This document shows, one piece after another, positions 16,497-22,514 of a stretch of 22,514 bases of DNA (position 1 is its first letter; each line of letters opens with the position of its first letter). Location: the NCBI GenBank assembly GCA_030149405.1, contig JASBRM010000374.1, positions 1 to 22,514 of the forward strand, written 5' to 3'. The translations under genes and the position numbers were made by a program. Source of the DNA: Neptuniibacter sp. GTDB lineage: Bacteria; Pseudomonadota; Gammaproteobacteria; Pseudomonadales; Balneatricaceae. The notes beneath the pieces are model-generated. The model was not told where the DNA came from, searched no databases, and saw nothing but the letters and a program-made list of their open reading frames with translations.

Positions 16497-17196
16497 GACT
16501 TTTAAACCTCTGATTTATGTAATTGAAGATGAACAGGACCTGGGTGAGTTAATTTGTTCAGCTTTGACCAGTTTCCGTTATGACGTGAAATATTGCCCTT
16601 CGGGAGAGAAAGCACTTGAGGAGTTGCATAAGCAGCAGCCGGATGTCTGCATCGTCGACCTGAACCTTCCTGATATGGATGGTATGGAGCTGGTTAAACA
16701 TATGGAGAGTCAGGATCTCGGGGTCATCATAGTCTCCGGCCGGGATGGTTTGACCGATAGAGTGCTAGGTCTAGAGTTTGGCGCAGATGATTACATCACC
16801 AAACCCTTCGAACCCAGAGAACTGGTAGCAAGGGTACAAAGCCTTTTGCGCAGACTGAAAAAGAAAAAACAGGAATCTGTTACACAATTCCAGACTGCAA
16901 GATTCGCTAACTGGGAGTTTAAGCCTAATTCACTGAGCCTGAAGCACTCAGAGCATGGCGATGAAACCCTGAGCCGGGCAGAGGGAGACATGTTGCTGGC
17001 ACTGCTTAAACATCCTTTCCAGATTCTCTCCCGCGATCAGCTACTTGGAGATAACTGTGTTCCCTATGACCGCAGTATCGATGTGCGTATGTCTCGGCTG
17101 CGTAAAAAAATAGAGATCGACCCTCAGCATCCTGAACTGATCAAAACCGTGTATGGCGCAGGTTATATGTTTACTACGGATGTGGACTGGGAATAA
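16489..17196 (+). CDS. OmpR-family response regulator
   Basis: A 235-residue DNA-binding response regulator. The receiver has acidic residues E13/D14, phospho-acceptor D57 (VDLNLPDMDG), Ser83 in the switch position and K105 in YITKPFEP. A basic linker RRLKKKKQE leads to a winged-helix Trans_reg_C domain ending RSIDVRMSRLRKKIE and KTVYGAGYMF, the usual recognition-helix and wing signature. AAGGAGGT precedes its ATG inside the end of the kinase gene, and the overlap marks the two as a cognate pair. Most likely target is the divergent 13381-13607 region with its phased direct repeats (inference). Its partner is a hybrid kinase, which is less usual for OmpR-type regulators than a simple kinase. 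Confidence 0.95.
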   Translation: MSETFKPLIYVIEDEQDLGELICSALTSFRYDVKYCPSGEKALEELHKQQPDVCIVDLNLPDMDGMELVKHMESQDLGVIIVSGRDGLTDRVLGLEFGADDYITKPFEPRELVARVQSLLRRLKKKKQESVTQFQTARFANWEFKPNSLSLKHSEHGDETLSRAEGDMLLALLKHPFQILSRDQLLGDNCVPYDRSIDVRMSRLRKKIEIDPQHPELIKTVYGAGYMFTTDVDWE

Positions 17197-17203
17197 TCAA
17201 CGG

Positions 17204-18055
17204 ATGGATATCGCAGGTCATTACGAAACTCACCTGGAAAGTCATAAGATCATCAGTGCTCTCAAACAAGCTTACCCAGATGGTGCGGATAAGTACCAGT
17301 TAGCTCCAATCGATCAGCTCCATATTTGTGGGATTAAAGCCAGTGAAAAGCTACTAAGGAATCTGAAAACAACTGACAAAGTCTTGGAAATTGGGTCTGG
17401 CTGTGGCGGCTTGATGCGCTTAATTCAGGAGCAGGGTATTGCTGTTACAGGACTGGATATAAGTCACGGCTTAAATACGCTAAACAAGCAGTTAACCAGC
17501 GTGTCCAGCGCTTTGAAGAGTTCCCAGAATTCCGGAAATCCAAACATTATCACCGGGGATGCGCACAACCTCCCTTTTCCAGATAACAGTTTCACTGTTG
17601 TGGTGATGCAGCATAGCTTGCTGAATATGCCGGATAAGAAAAGAGTATTATCAGAGTGTAAGAGGGTGCTCAAAACGACAGGAGCGTTTGTTCTTCATGA
17701 AATAATTCAGGAAAAGAAAAGTGTACCATTGTTATTTCCAGTGCCGTGGGCATTGAAACCTGAACAGTCTTTTCTTATCTACGAATCAGATCTGATAACC
17801 TTATTAATTGAATCTGGATATGAAATAAGATGTGTAACAGATTGGACCAAAGATGCGATTAATTGGAGTGAGAGGCAACAGCATAAAGACAAGAATAGCA
17901 ATCAGTGCTCGCCTGTAATTGCACCATCGATGGTCTTTGGGCATTCAATCAATAAGATGATTCAAAACGTGAATTTAAACCTTTTAAAAGGTTCTATTCG
18001 GGTGATGGAAGTCGTCTGTTTGCATGCAGGAAATGAAGCCTCCCTTGAAGATTAA
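17204..18055 (+). CDS. Class I SAM-dependent methyltransferase
   Basis: A 283-residue protein with a Methyltransf_11-type Rossmann fold. Motif I is VLEIGSGCGG (residues 60-69), followed by VTGLDIS at strand beta2, GDAHNLPFPDNSF at beta3/4, and LSECKRVLKTTGAFVLHE as post-motif. The lead-in DQLHICGIKASEKLL resembles the family of small-molecule methyltransferases related to sarcosine/dimethylglycine or UbiE-type enzymes; the substrate is unknown. A frame opens upstream at 17153 inside the regulator gene, but ATG 17204, seven bases after the regulator stop, gives the natural N-terminus; its Shine-Dalgarno sequence is poor. The spacing implies cotranscription with the two-component system. The second half is more AT-rich than the kinase gene. 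A role in making or modifying a signal or substrate is conceivable but not shown. Confidence 0.85.
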   Translation: MDIAGHYETHLESHKIISALKQAYPDGADKYQLAPIDQLHICGIKASEKLLRNLKTTDKVLEIGSGCGGLMRLIQEQGIAVTGLDISHGLNTLNKQLTSVSSALKSSQNSGNPNIITGDAHNLPFPDNSFTVVVMQHSLLNMPDKKRVLSECKRVLKTTGAFVLHEIIQEKKSVPLLFPVPWALKPEQSFLIYESDLITLLIESGYEIRCVTDWTKDAINWSERQQHKDKNSNQCSPVIAPSMVFGHSINKMIQNVNLNLLKGSIRVMEVVCLHAGNEASLED

Positions 18056-18093
18056 TCCTTCACAAGTTCACTTAGGGAACATGCGATTAAGTC

Positions 18094-18131
18094 CCTCAGC
18101 ATGAGATAATCCATGCTCTGATGTGCTGAGG
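18094..18131 (+). repeat. Stem-loop at IS copy 2 left end covering the transposase ribosome-binding site
   Basis: CCTCAGCA (18094-18101) and TGCTGAGG (18124-18131) form a perfect 8-bp stem whose 3' arm includes the GAGG Shine-Dalgarno sequence for the ATG at 18139. It is the counterpart of 407-444 in copy 1. Confidence 0.6.
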
Positions 18132-18138
18132 GCTATCC

Positions 18139-19104
18139 ATGGATCACCAACTCTCCTTCGCTGACAGCGAGTTCAACAACAAGCGCCGCCAAACCCGCAA
18201 AGAGAAATTTCTCGGCCGCATGGAAAAACTGATTCCTTGGCAGCGGTTGGAATCAGTGATTGCCCCTCACTACCCAAAGGCCGGTAACGGTCGTAGGCCT
18301 TATCCGTTATCAATCATGCTGCGCATCCACTGTATGCAGCAGTGGTATAGCATGAGCGATCCAGCCATGGAGGATGCGCTTTATGAAATCGCCTCCATGC
18401 GTTTGTTTGCTGGTCTCTCGCTGGATGTCGCGATACCTGATCACACCACGATCATGAACTTCCGTCACCTGCTGGAACGGCATGGTTTGGCTCGAAAAAT
18501 ATTCCAAGAGGTTAGCACCTGGTTAAGCGATGCAGGTGTGTTGGTAAAAGAAGGAACGCTGCTGGACGCAACGATTATCGAAGCACCAAGTTCTACCAAG
18601 AACAAAACTGGTGAACGTGACCCTGAAATGCACCAAACCAAGAAAGGCAATCAATGGCACTTCGGAATGAAAGCCCATATCGGCGTTGATGCCAGAACCG
18701 GTCTGACGCATAGTTTCACAACTACCGCCGCTAATGAGCATGACCTCAACCAAGCCGAACACCTTCTCCATGGCAAAGAAGAGTTTATCTTCGCCGACAG
18801 TGGTTATCGTGGCGCAGAGAACCGTAAAGAGCTCGAAGATGTAAAAGCGGACTGGCATGTTGCTGAAATACCCAGCAAGGTCAAAGAGCTGAAGAAACAT
18901 CCGCGCATCAACAAAGGTCAACTGAAAACCGAGTACCTGAAAGCCAGTATCCGCGCTAAGGTTGAGCACCCGTTCAGGATCATTAAATGTCAGTTCGGCT
19001 TCACCAAGGCGTGCTATCGCGGTCTGACGAAGAACGATAGCAAGCTGGCCATGCTGTTCGCTTTAGCGAATGTTGTGCGTGTGGATCAGATGCAGCGGGC
19101 GTAG
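18139..19104 (+). CDS. IS5-group DDE transposase (copy 2)
   Basis: A 321-residue transposase, colinear with the copy-1 protein and about 84% identical by manual count. The catalytic residues fall at the same positions: D143 in [12 protein letters not shown]220 in FADSGYRG, E276 in [13 protein letters not shown], and K283. The frame is intact and its terminal repeats are perfect, so this is the more likely active copy. Some segments, such as [16 protein letters not shown] and [12 protein letters not shown], match Escherichia coli IS5 better than copy 1 does. Confidence 0.95.
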   Translation: MDHQLSFADSEFNNKRRQTRKEKFLGRMEKLIPWQRLESVIAPHYPKAGNGRRPYPLSIMLRIHCMQQWYSMSDPAMEDALYEIASMRLFAGLSLDVAIPDHTTIMNFRHLLERHGLARKIFQEVSTWLSDAGVLVKEGTLLDATIIEAPSSTKNKTGERDPEMHQTKKGNQWHFGMKAHIGVDARTGLTHSFTTTAANEHDLNQAEHLLHGKEEFIFADSGYRGAENRKELEDVKADWHVAEIPSKVKELKKHPRINKGQLKTEYLKASIRAKVEHPFRIIKCQFGFTKACYRGLTKNDSKLAMLFALANVVRVDQMQRA

Positions 19105-19111
19105 GATAAAT

Positions 19112-19145
19112 CCGTCTGTATGCTGAGGTGTCGGTATGCAGACGG
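19112..19145 (+). repeat. Conserved hairpin just after IS copy 2 transposase stop
   Basis: CCGTCTGTATGC and GTATGCAGACGG can pair over about 12 bp with G-U wobbles. It is the counterpart of 1425-1458 in copy 1 with a different loop. No T-run follows. Confidence 0.5.
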
Positions 19146-19233
19146 TGAAAAATGGACAAATAACGGGTAATTACGCCGCAAATGCAGCTTTATTGGGCAG
19201 TGAGCTAGAAAGCGGGACTTAATCGCATGTTCC

Positions 19234-19899
19234 TTAGCGTATCAGTTCTAATACCTGATCTATTTGTAAGATAGATGTGTGTTTTTCTGGGAACATTTTA
19301 CTGTATTTTTCATATACATATCTAAAACCTCCTATAGATTCCTGATTAGATGTCTGTTTTATTTCAATTGACTGTGTAAAATTTAAATCGCCGATGATCT
19401 GTACCAGTTGTCGGAGCTTGTCATCATCAAGAGGATAACGCGATATCGGGTAGAATATTCCCTGTTTTAAAAAATTACTGTCTTCAATCGCCAGCAAGGC
19501 ATCATCAATTATCTGGGCTATGGAAGCTTCGGGGGTTCTTGGTTCTGACAAGCAGGAACTGCTGTAGGTTTGGGATTTACAAATTCTGTAGTATAGGCTG
19601 GACCAATGTGATTTTTGGGGTATCCATAAGGCTTTTTGCTGATGATATTTTGTCAGATTATCAGGCCAATGTTCATTGGATAGATGATCCGCCTGAAAGT
19701 TTGAATTTAAAAGGCCACATTCCAGATTTGAAAGACAGTTTGTATGACTATCAAAAACATCTGAGATGTATTTTATTGTAATAAGGCTGAATATTGCGTG
19801 CCTGTAGAAATTAAAATTGGGCTCACTATTGATAACTCTCTCAATTAATTTCAGCTGATCCGAAATTCCGCAGTTATCATGATCAATAGGGTTGTTCAT
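19234..19899 (-). CDS. Orphan protein resembling the N-terminal domain of type I restriction-modification HsdM
   Basis: A 221-residue AT-rich gene. Its sequence follows the helical N-terminal domain of HsdM methylase subunits: FYRHAIFSLITIKYISDVFD matches the usual LGLIFLKYISDAFE-type segment. WIPQKSHWSSL, then IAQIIDDALLAIEDSN, FLKQGIFYPISRYPLDDDKL and RQLVQIIGDL match the WVPxxARW..IGKLIDDAMxAIE..LKGVLP..DKxRLGxLIDLI pattern. It ends after FRYVYEKYSKMFPEK, where HsdM would enter its SAM-binding catalytic domain, so no NPPF motif or target-recognition subunit is present. The TAA stop lies inside the TTAG duplication of IS copy 2. Joining the IS flanks leaves the same stop, so the short length predates the IS. 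No Shine-Dalgarno sequence is evident before ATG 19899. It may be a solitary interaction domain or a decayed R-M remnant. Confidence 0.55.
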   Translation of the reverse strand: MNNPIDHDNCGISDQLKLIERVINSEPNFNFYRHAIFSLITIKYISDVFDSHTNCLSNLECGLLNSNFQADHLSNEHWPDNLTKYHQQKALWIPQKSHWSSLYYRICKSQTYSSSCLSEPRTPEASIAQIIDDALLAIEDSNFLKQGIFYPISRYPLDDDKLRQLVQIIGDLNFTQSIEIKQTSNQESIGGFRYVYEKYSKMFPEKHTSILQIDQVLELIR

Positions 19900-19946
19900 A
19901 AAAGGGTATACACAATTGCTTCGACAGATTTTGATTATTAATCAAT

Positions 19947-19987
19947 AAAAAAAGCGAACTAGACCGGGGCGAATGGAATAGCTCGCT
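19947..19987 (-). terminator. Rho-independent terminator after the outer-membrane protein gene
   Basis: On the minus strand AGCGAGCTA (19987-19979) pairs with TAGTTCGCT (19961-19953), nine pairs including one G-U, followed by a run of seven T (19953-19947). It lies 44 bases after the stop codon at 20031. A 7-bp-arm palindrome, TTGATTATTAATCAA (19931-19945), follows between this terminator and the HsdM-like start and could be an operator. These sites occupy most of 19900-20030. Confidence 0.85.
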
Positions 19988-20030
19988 GTGAAACTACAAA
20001 AGAAGTGGTAACCAGCTTATCGATTATCTT

Positions 20031-20921
20031 CTAAAAGAGAGTTAAGAGTCTTAAATTCAGGCGTGCGTCTTCTTTAAAGCCATTGTCCACAGAAATATCA
20101 TCGCCGTAGGTGGCCAGAATCTGGGTAGTAGGAGTTACAAACCACCCTGCACCGATTTGATATTTCGAAACCTCTGCGTCATCGTCATTATCTATTCCGT
20201 TTACAGAGGTTTCTCCAATCCAGGATTTAGATAATCCGGCCCTGATATCGAATGTTGGTGAAATGTTGTAGCGAATATAAGCCTGAAGTTGATAGCTTGG
20301 TTTTTGTTCCAGATTGTCGCTCGTCGGACCGAAGTCGTTGTTATCGCCATAGAGAGTGACATCGCCGATCAAATCAAGAGTAACGTTGTCAGAAAGCCCT
20401 TTGATGTATCCAGCTTGCATTGTCAGCTTATATCTATTTTCGCCAAGATTTAATGCATCTTGATTATCATAGTCTCCTGTTGGGAGAAATAAGAATGGTG
20501 TTACACCAAAATATTCTTTATCTTGAGGCTTGTTTACCAACCAAACCGTGGCTCCCAGTATTAAATCACCCAATCCATCAGTATCACCCAAACCAGAGAG
20601 ATCACCTTTACCTTCTAATTTACCAAAAGGTAAAAGAAACTGAGGGTCAACAATGTAATCACCAATTTTAGTGTAGTGTACGCCCCTCAAAATCCCGACT
20701 TGTGAATCAAGACTGTAATCGCCTGAAACCTGAGTGTTATTACTATACAGTCCGTCGCGTCCGGCAAACTGAGCATAAACTGCCAGGAGATTGGTCCCTT
20801 CAGGAAGTGCTGTGTAATCTCCCGCATCGACATCTAAGGCTTGTACCATCGAGGTGCTCGCAATAGCAGCCGATAAAGTAAGAATTTTAATACTTGAACA
20901 TAATGGGGAAGTGTTTGGCAT
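20031..20921 (-). CDS. Outer-membrane beta-barrel protein, Phenol_MetA_deg family
   Basis: A 296-residue predicted outer-membrane protein. An N-terminal signal peptide (about residues 1-28, ending VQALD) is followed by alternating beta-strand patterns and glycine/aspartate-rich turns, and the chain ends in phenylalanine (LRLLTLF), the outer-membrane insertion signature. Segments such as DYTALPEGTNLLAVYAQ, YIVDPQFLLPFGKLEG, GLGDLILGATVWLVNKP and PFLFLPTGDYDNQDALNLGE match the family named for phenol meta-pathway degradation clusters, thought to be hydrophobic-compound channels. ATG 20921 has a strong AAGGAGA six bases upstream. A sigma-54 promoter stands 40 bases before the start and an AcoR-type activator gene lies next upstream, so expression is probably inducer-dependent through that activator. 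Confidence 0.85.
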   Translation of the reverse strand: MPNTSPLCSSIKILTLSAAIASTSMVQALDVDAGDYTALPEGTNLLAVYAQFAGRDGLYSNNTQVSGDYSLDSQVGILRGVHYTKIGDYIVDPQFLLPFGKLEGKGDLSGLGDTDGLGDLILGATVWLVNKPQDKEYFGVTPFLFLPTGDYDNQDALNLGENRYKLTMQAGYIKGLSDNVTLDLIGDVTLYGDNNDFGPTSDNLEQKPSYQLQAYIRYNISPTFDIRAGLSKSWIGETSVNGIDNDDDAEVSKYQIGAGWFVTPTTQILATYGDDISVDNGFKEDARLNLRLLTLF

Positions 20922-20961
20922 GTATGTCTCCTTGTTTTTTTTATTACGCTTTATGGTAATG

Positions 20962-20976
20962 GCAAGGAGTGTGCCA
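20962..20976 (-). promoter_or_regulatory. Sigma-54 (-24/-12) promoter
   Basis: The minus strand reads TGGCACACTCCTTGC from 20976 to 20962, matching the RpoN consensus TGGCAC-N5-TTGC with the correct ten bases between GG and GC. Predicted transcription start is near 20951, leaving a 5' leader of about 30 bases with a good ribosome-binding site before ATG 20921. Confidence 0.9.
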
Positions 20977-20990
20977 AGAACTTATTGGTC

Positions 20991-21073
20991 TTCAATATAT
21001 TGAAAAATAAGGGTTTTGTTTTATGTATGCATTTGTTTTTCTCATTTCAAGACGGTCAAGTCTCATCGTGAGA
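20991..21073. promoter_or_regulatory. Palindromes upstream of the sigma-54 promoter, candidate activator and bending sites
   Basis: TTCAATATATTGAA (20991-21004) is a perfect 14-bp palindrome just upstream of the -24 element. TCTCATCGTGAGA (21061-21073) is a 5-bp-arm palindrome centred about 116 bases upstream of the predicted start, a usual distance for an enhancer site of a sigma-54 activator. Between them the DNA is AT-rich, as expected for an IHF-bent spacer. TCAAGAC and TCAAGTC also form a near direct repeat at 21047-21062. Assignment of a binding protein is inference. Confidence 0.4.
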
Positions 21074-21077
21074 TTGG

Positions 21078-22514
21078 TTATTGATTTCTGAACTCCTCCA
21101 CGTTTATTTTCAAAGAATGGATCTTACGATACAGAGTGGCGCGGCTTAACCTCAAGTCAAGTGCAGCAGAAGGAACATGTCCATTGTGTTTAATAAGGGC
21201 GTCAATGATAAGGCTGTGTTCTAAATCAGGCAGGGAGCCTTTCGAATGACGCTGTATATCATAACTGAACATTTCACTTGGTAGATCTTCGACATTGATG
21301 ACAGCTTTATTATTACTGAAAACCTTCAAAACTTTTAAACTGTTGATGAGTTCACGGACATTTCCAGGCCAGTCGTATGCACATAATTCATGTAATGCTT
21401 CAGTAGATAAGATTGAATTTCCAAGGACCTTATACGCACATTCACCTATGAATCTGTTTAGTTGAGGGCGTTGCCGTAAAGGACTCAAATGCAAATTAAG
21501 ACCTTTGATGCGGTAGTATAAATCTTGCCGAAAGTGCCCCTGATTAACAGCTTCTAGCAGATCCTTATGACTGGCCGATACAAGCTGAAAAGTGCTAGTT
21601 CTCTTTTGCTCACTTCCGAGCCTTGTCACTTCACCACTATCTAGAACTCGCAATAACTGAGCTTGAAGTGTAAGTGGCATGTCCCCAATTTCATCTAGAA
21701 AGAGAATTCCATTATGAGCTTGCTCTATTTTTCCACGCGATCCACCACGCTTTGCACCCGTAAAAGCCCCTTCGTCATAACCAAATAGCTCACTTTCAAT
21801 CAGATTTTCAGGTATGGCTGAACAGTTTAGAGCTACGATGGGGCCTATGAGATTGCTCAATTGATAGAGTGTTTGAGCAAAAACGTCTTTACCGGTTCCA
21901 GTCTCTCCGCTAATAAGAATTGGTAGTTTAGCTTTTATGGCAAGTAAGCCTCGATCTAGCTTCCCGTTTATGTCTGGATCGCCAAAATCTGGAACTGATT
22001 CTGATTGTCTATCTTGTGTTTTGATCGGGAAAGAAGGAGTGGGATTGTAGTGGCAAGCATTAACTATAACGTCCAATCCTGAGTTTAGTTTTATAGCTAC
22101 CGGTGCTTTCTTAGATTTTGAAGGTAAAAATTCATCAAATGAAAGATCAAAAATATCTTCGAAACATATAGAAGAGGGAAAGCGGCCTAGATCAAGCCTG
22201 TTTTTTGTTCTGGAACAACTGGATAATAACAAACCATCCTCATCAAAATTGAGCAGTAAAATGGCATTGTTTATTTGTGATGTTGTAAATTCATGTGCGA
22301 GATTTACTTCTAGTTTTATAAACCCCTTTTTTGCGAGAAAAAGTTTTTTTTCTATTTCAAAAGCTATCGTGGAGGCCAGCAGCTTTGAACCGCAATCAGC
22401 CTTTTCTGATCTGCGAGAAAGATCAACGGTACCGAGAACATTGCCATTGTTATCCAATATTGGCGCAGCTGAACATTGAAATCCTGATATAAATTCTATG
22501 TAGTGTTCTCCACC
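21078..22514 (-). CDS. AcoR-type sigma-54-dependent transcriptional activator (N-terminus outside window)
   Basis: The gene continues past the right edge. A TTG at 22457 could be taken as a start, but the frame is open to 22514 and encodes FQCSAAPILDNNGNVLGTVD, the conserved GAF-domain segment of AcoR-like regulators, so the true start lies further right. In order: the end of the GAF domain; an AAA+ sigma-54 interaction domain with Walker A GETGTGKDVFAQTL, the sigma-54 contact loop GAFTGA (21753-21770) and Walker B GILFLDEIGDMP; and a C-terminal Fis-type helix-turn-helix (HNGHVPSAALDLRLSRATLY). Family members sense small inducers through the N-terminal region and activate RpoN promoters. The likely target is the promoter at 20962-20976 just downstream. 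The sequence is AT-rich compared with the etf cluster. Confidence 0.93.
   Translation of the reverse strand, partial: GGEHYIEFISGFQCSAAPILDNNGNVLGTVDLSRRSEKADCGSKLLASTIAFEIEKKLFLAKKGFIKLEVNLAHEFTTSQINNAILLLNFDEDGLLLSSCSRTKNRLDLGRFPSSICFEDIFDLSFDEFLPSKSKKAPVAIKLNSGLDVIVNACHYNPTPSFPIKTQDRQSESVPDFGDPDINGKLDRGLLAIKAKLPILISGETGTGKDVFAQTLYQLSNLIGPIVALNCSAIPENLIESELFGYDEGAFTGAKRGGSRGKIEQAHNGILFLDEIGDMPLTLQAQLLRVLDSGEVTRLGSEQKRTSTFQLVSASHKDLLEAVNQGHFRQDLYYRIKGLNLHLSPLRQRPQLNRFIGECAYKVLGNSILSTEALHELCAYDWPGNVRELINSLKVLKVFSNNKAVINVEDLPSEMFSYDIQRHSKGSLPDLEHSLIIDALIKHNGHVPSAALDLRLSRATLYRKIHSLKINVEEFRNQ

Larger units (their letters stand above)
18076..19233 (+). mobile_element. IS5-family (IS5 group) insertion sequence, copy 2, 1158 bp
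   Basis: Perfect 20-bp terminal inverted repeats, GGAACATGCGATTAAGTCCC at the left and its complement at the right, bound a single transposase gene. TTAG is duplicated at 18072-18075 and 19234-19237, a clean YTAR target duplication, so this insertion is probably recent and undisturbed. It landed between the stop codons of two convergent genes that were only 16 bases apart, damaging neither. Internal noncoding parts hold the left stem-loop (18094-18131) and the post-gene hairpin (19112-19145). Confidence 0.96.

Noticed and set aside
21078..22457. Treating TTG 22457 as the true start of the sigma-54 activator
   Set aside because: The frame stays open to the window edge and the upstream codons encode conserved GAF-domain sequence, so the gene is partial rather than short.
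1..22514. CRISPR arrays, tRNA or rRNA genes
   Set aside because: No regularly spaced repeats of CRISPR type, no cloverleaf-like sequence and no rRNA motifs were seen on reading both strands.

Overview
The window looks like chromosome from a marine gammaproteobacterium, probably Oceanospirillales (Neptuniibacter/Marinobacterium/Amphritea-like). That placement is inferred from moderate GC, a ubiquinone-linked ETF system, a Liv-type carboxylate/amide transporter, AcoR-type sigma-54 control and IS5-group insertion sequences. It is recalled similarity, not a database result.

Layout. (1) 1-388: 3'-truncated Ser/Thr protein kinase gene, cut by an IS5-group element (389-1547). (2) 1549-13380, all on the minus strand: a roughly 11.7-kb catabolic gene cluster. 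Its transcription order is LivG- and LivF-type ATPases, periplasmic binding protein, LivH- and LivM-type permeases, AMP-forming acyl-CoA synthetase, ETF beta, ETF alpha, acyl-CoA dehydrogenase and ETF:ubiquinone oxidoreductase. Internal hairpins follow the binding-protein gene and etfA, and a terminator closes the cluster. (3) 13381-13607: divergent control region with three phased 9-bp direct repeats. (4) 13608-18055, plus strand: a dCache hybrid histidine kinase, an OmpR-type response regulator and a small SAM methyltransferase, tightly packed. (5) 18076-19233: a second IS5-group element with perfect 20-bp inverted repeats and a TTAG duplication, sitting in a tiny gap between convergent genes. 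(6) 19234-22514, minus strand: an orphan HsdM N-terminal-domain-like protein, a Phenol_MetA_deg-type outer-membrane protein behind a near-perfect sigma-54 promoter, and an AcoR-type sigma-54 activator running off the right edge.

Working model. The minus-strand cluster can import an organic acid, activate it to its CoA thioester, dehydrogenate it and pass the electrons through ETF and ETF-QO to ubiquinone. The divergent two-component system, whose sensor has a periplasmic Cache module of the kind that often binds small carboxylates, probably controls it. The substrate cannot be read from sequence: fatty, aromatic and methylthio-acids are all possible. The AcoR-type regulator probably drives the adjacent outer-membrane gene.
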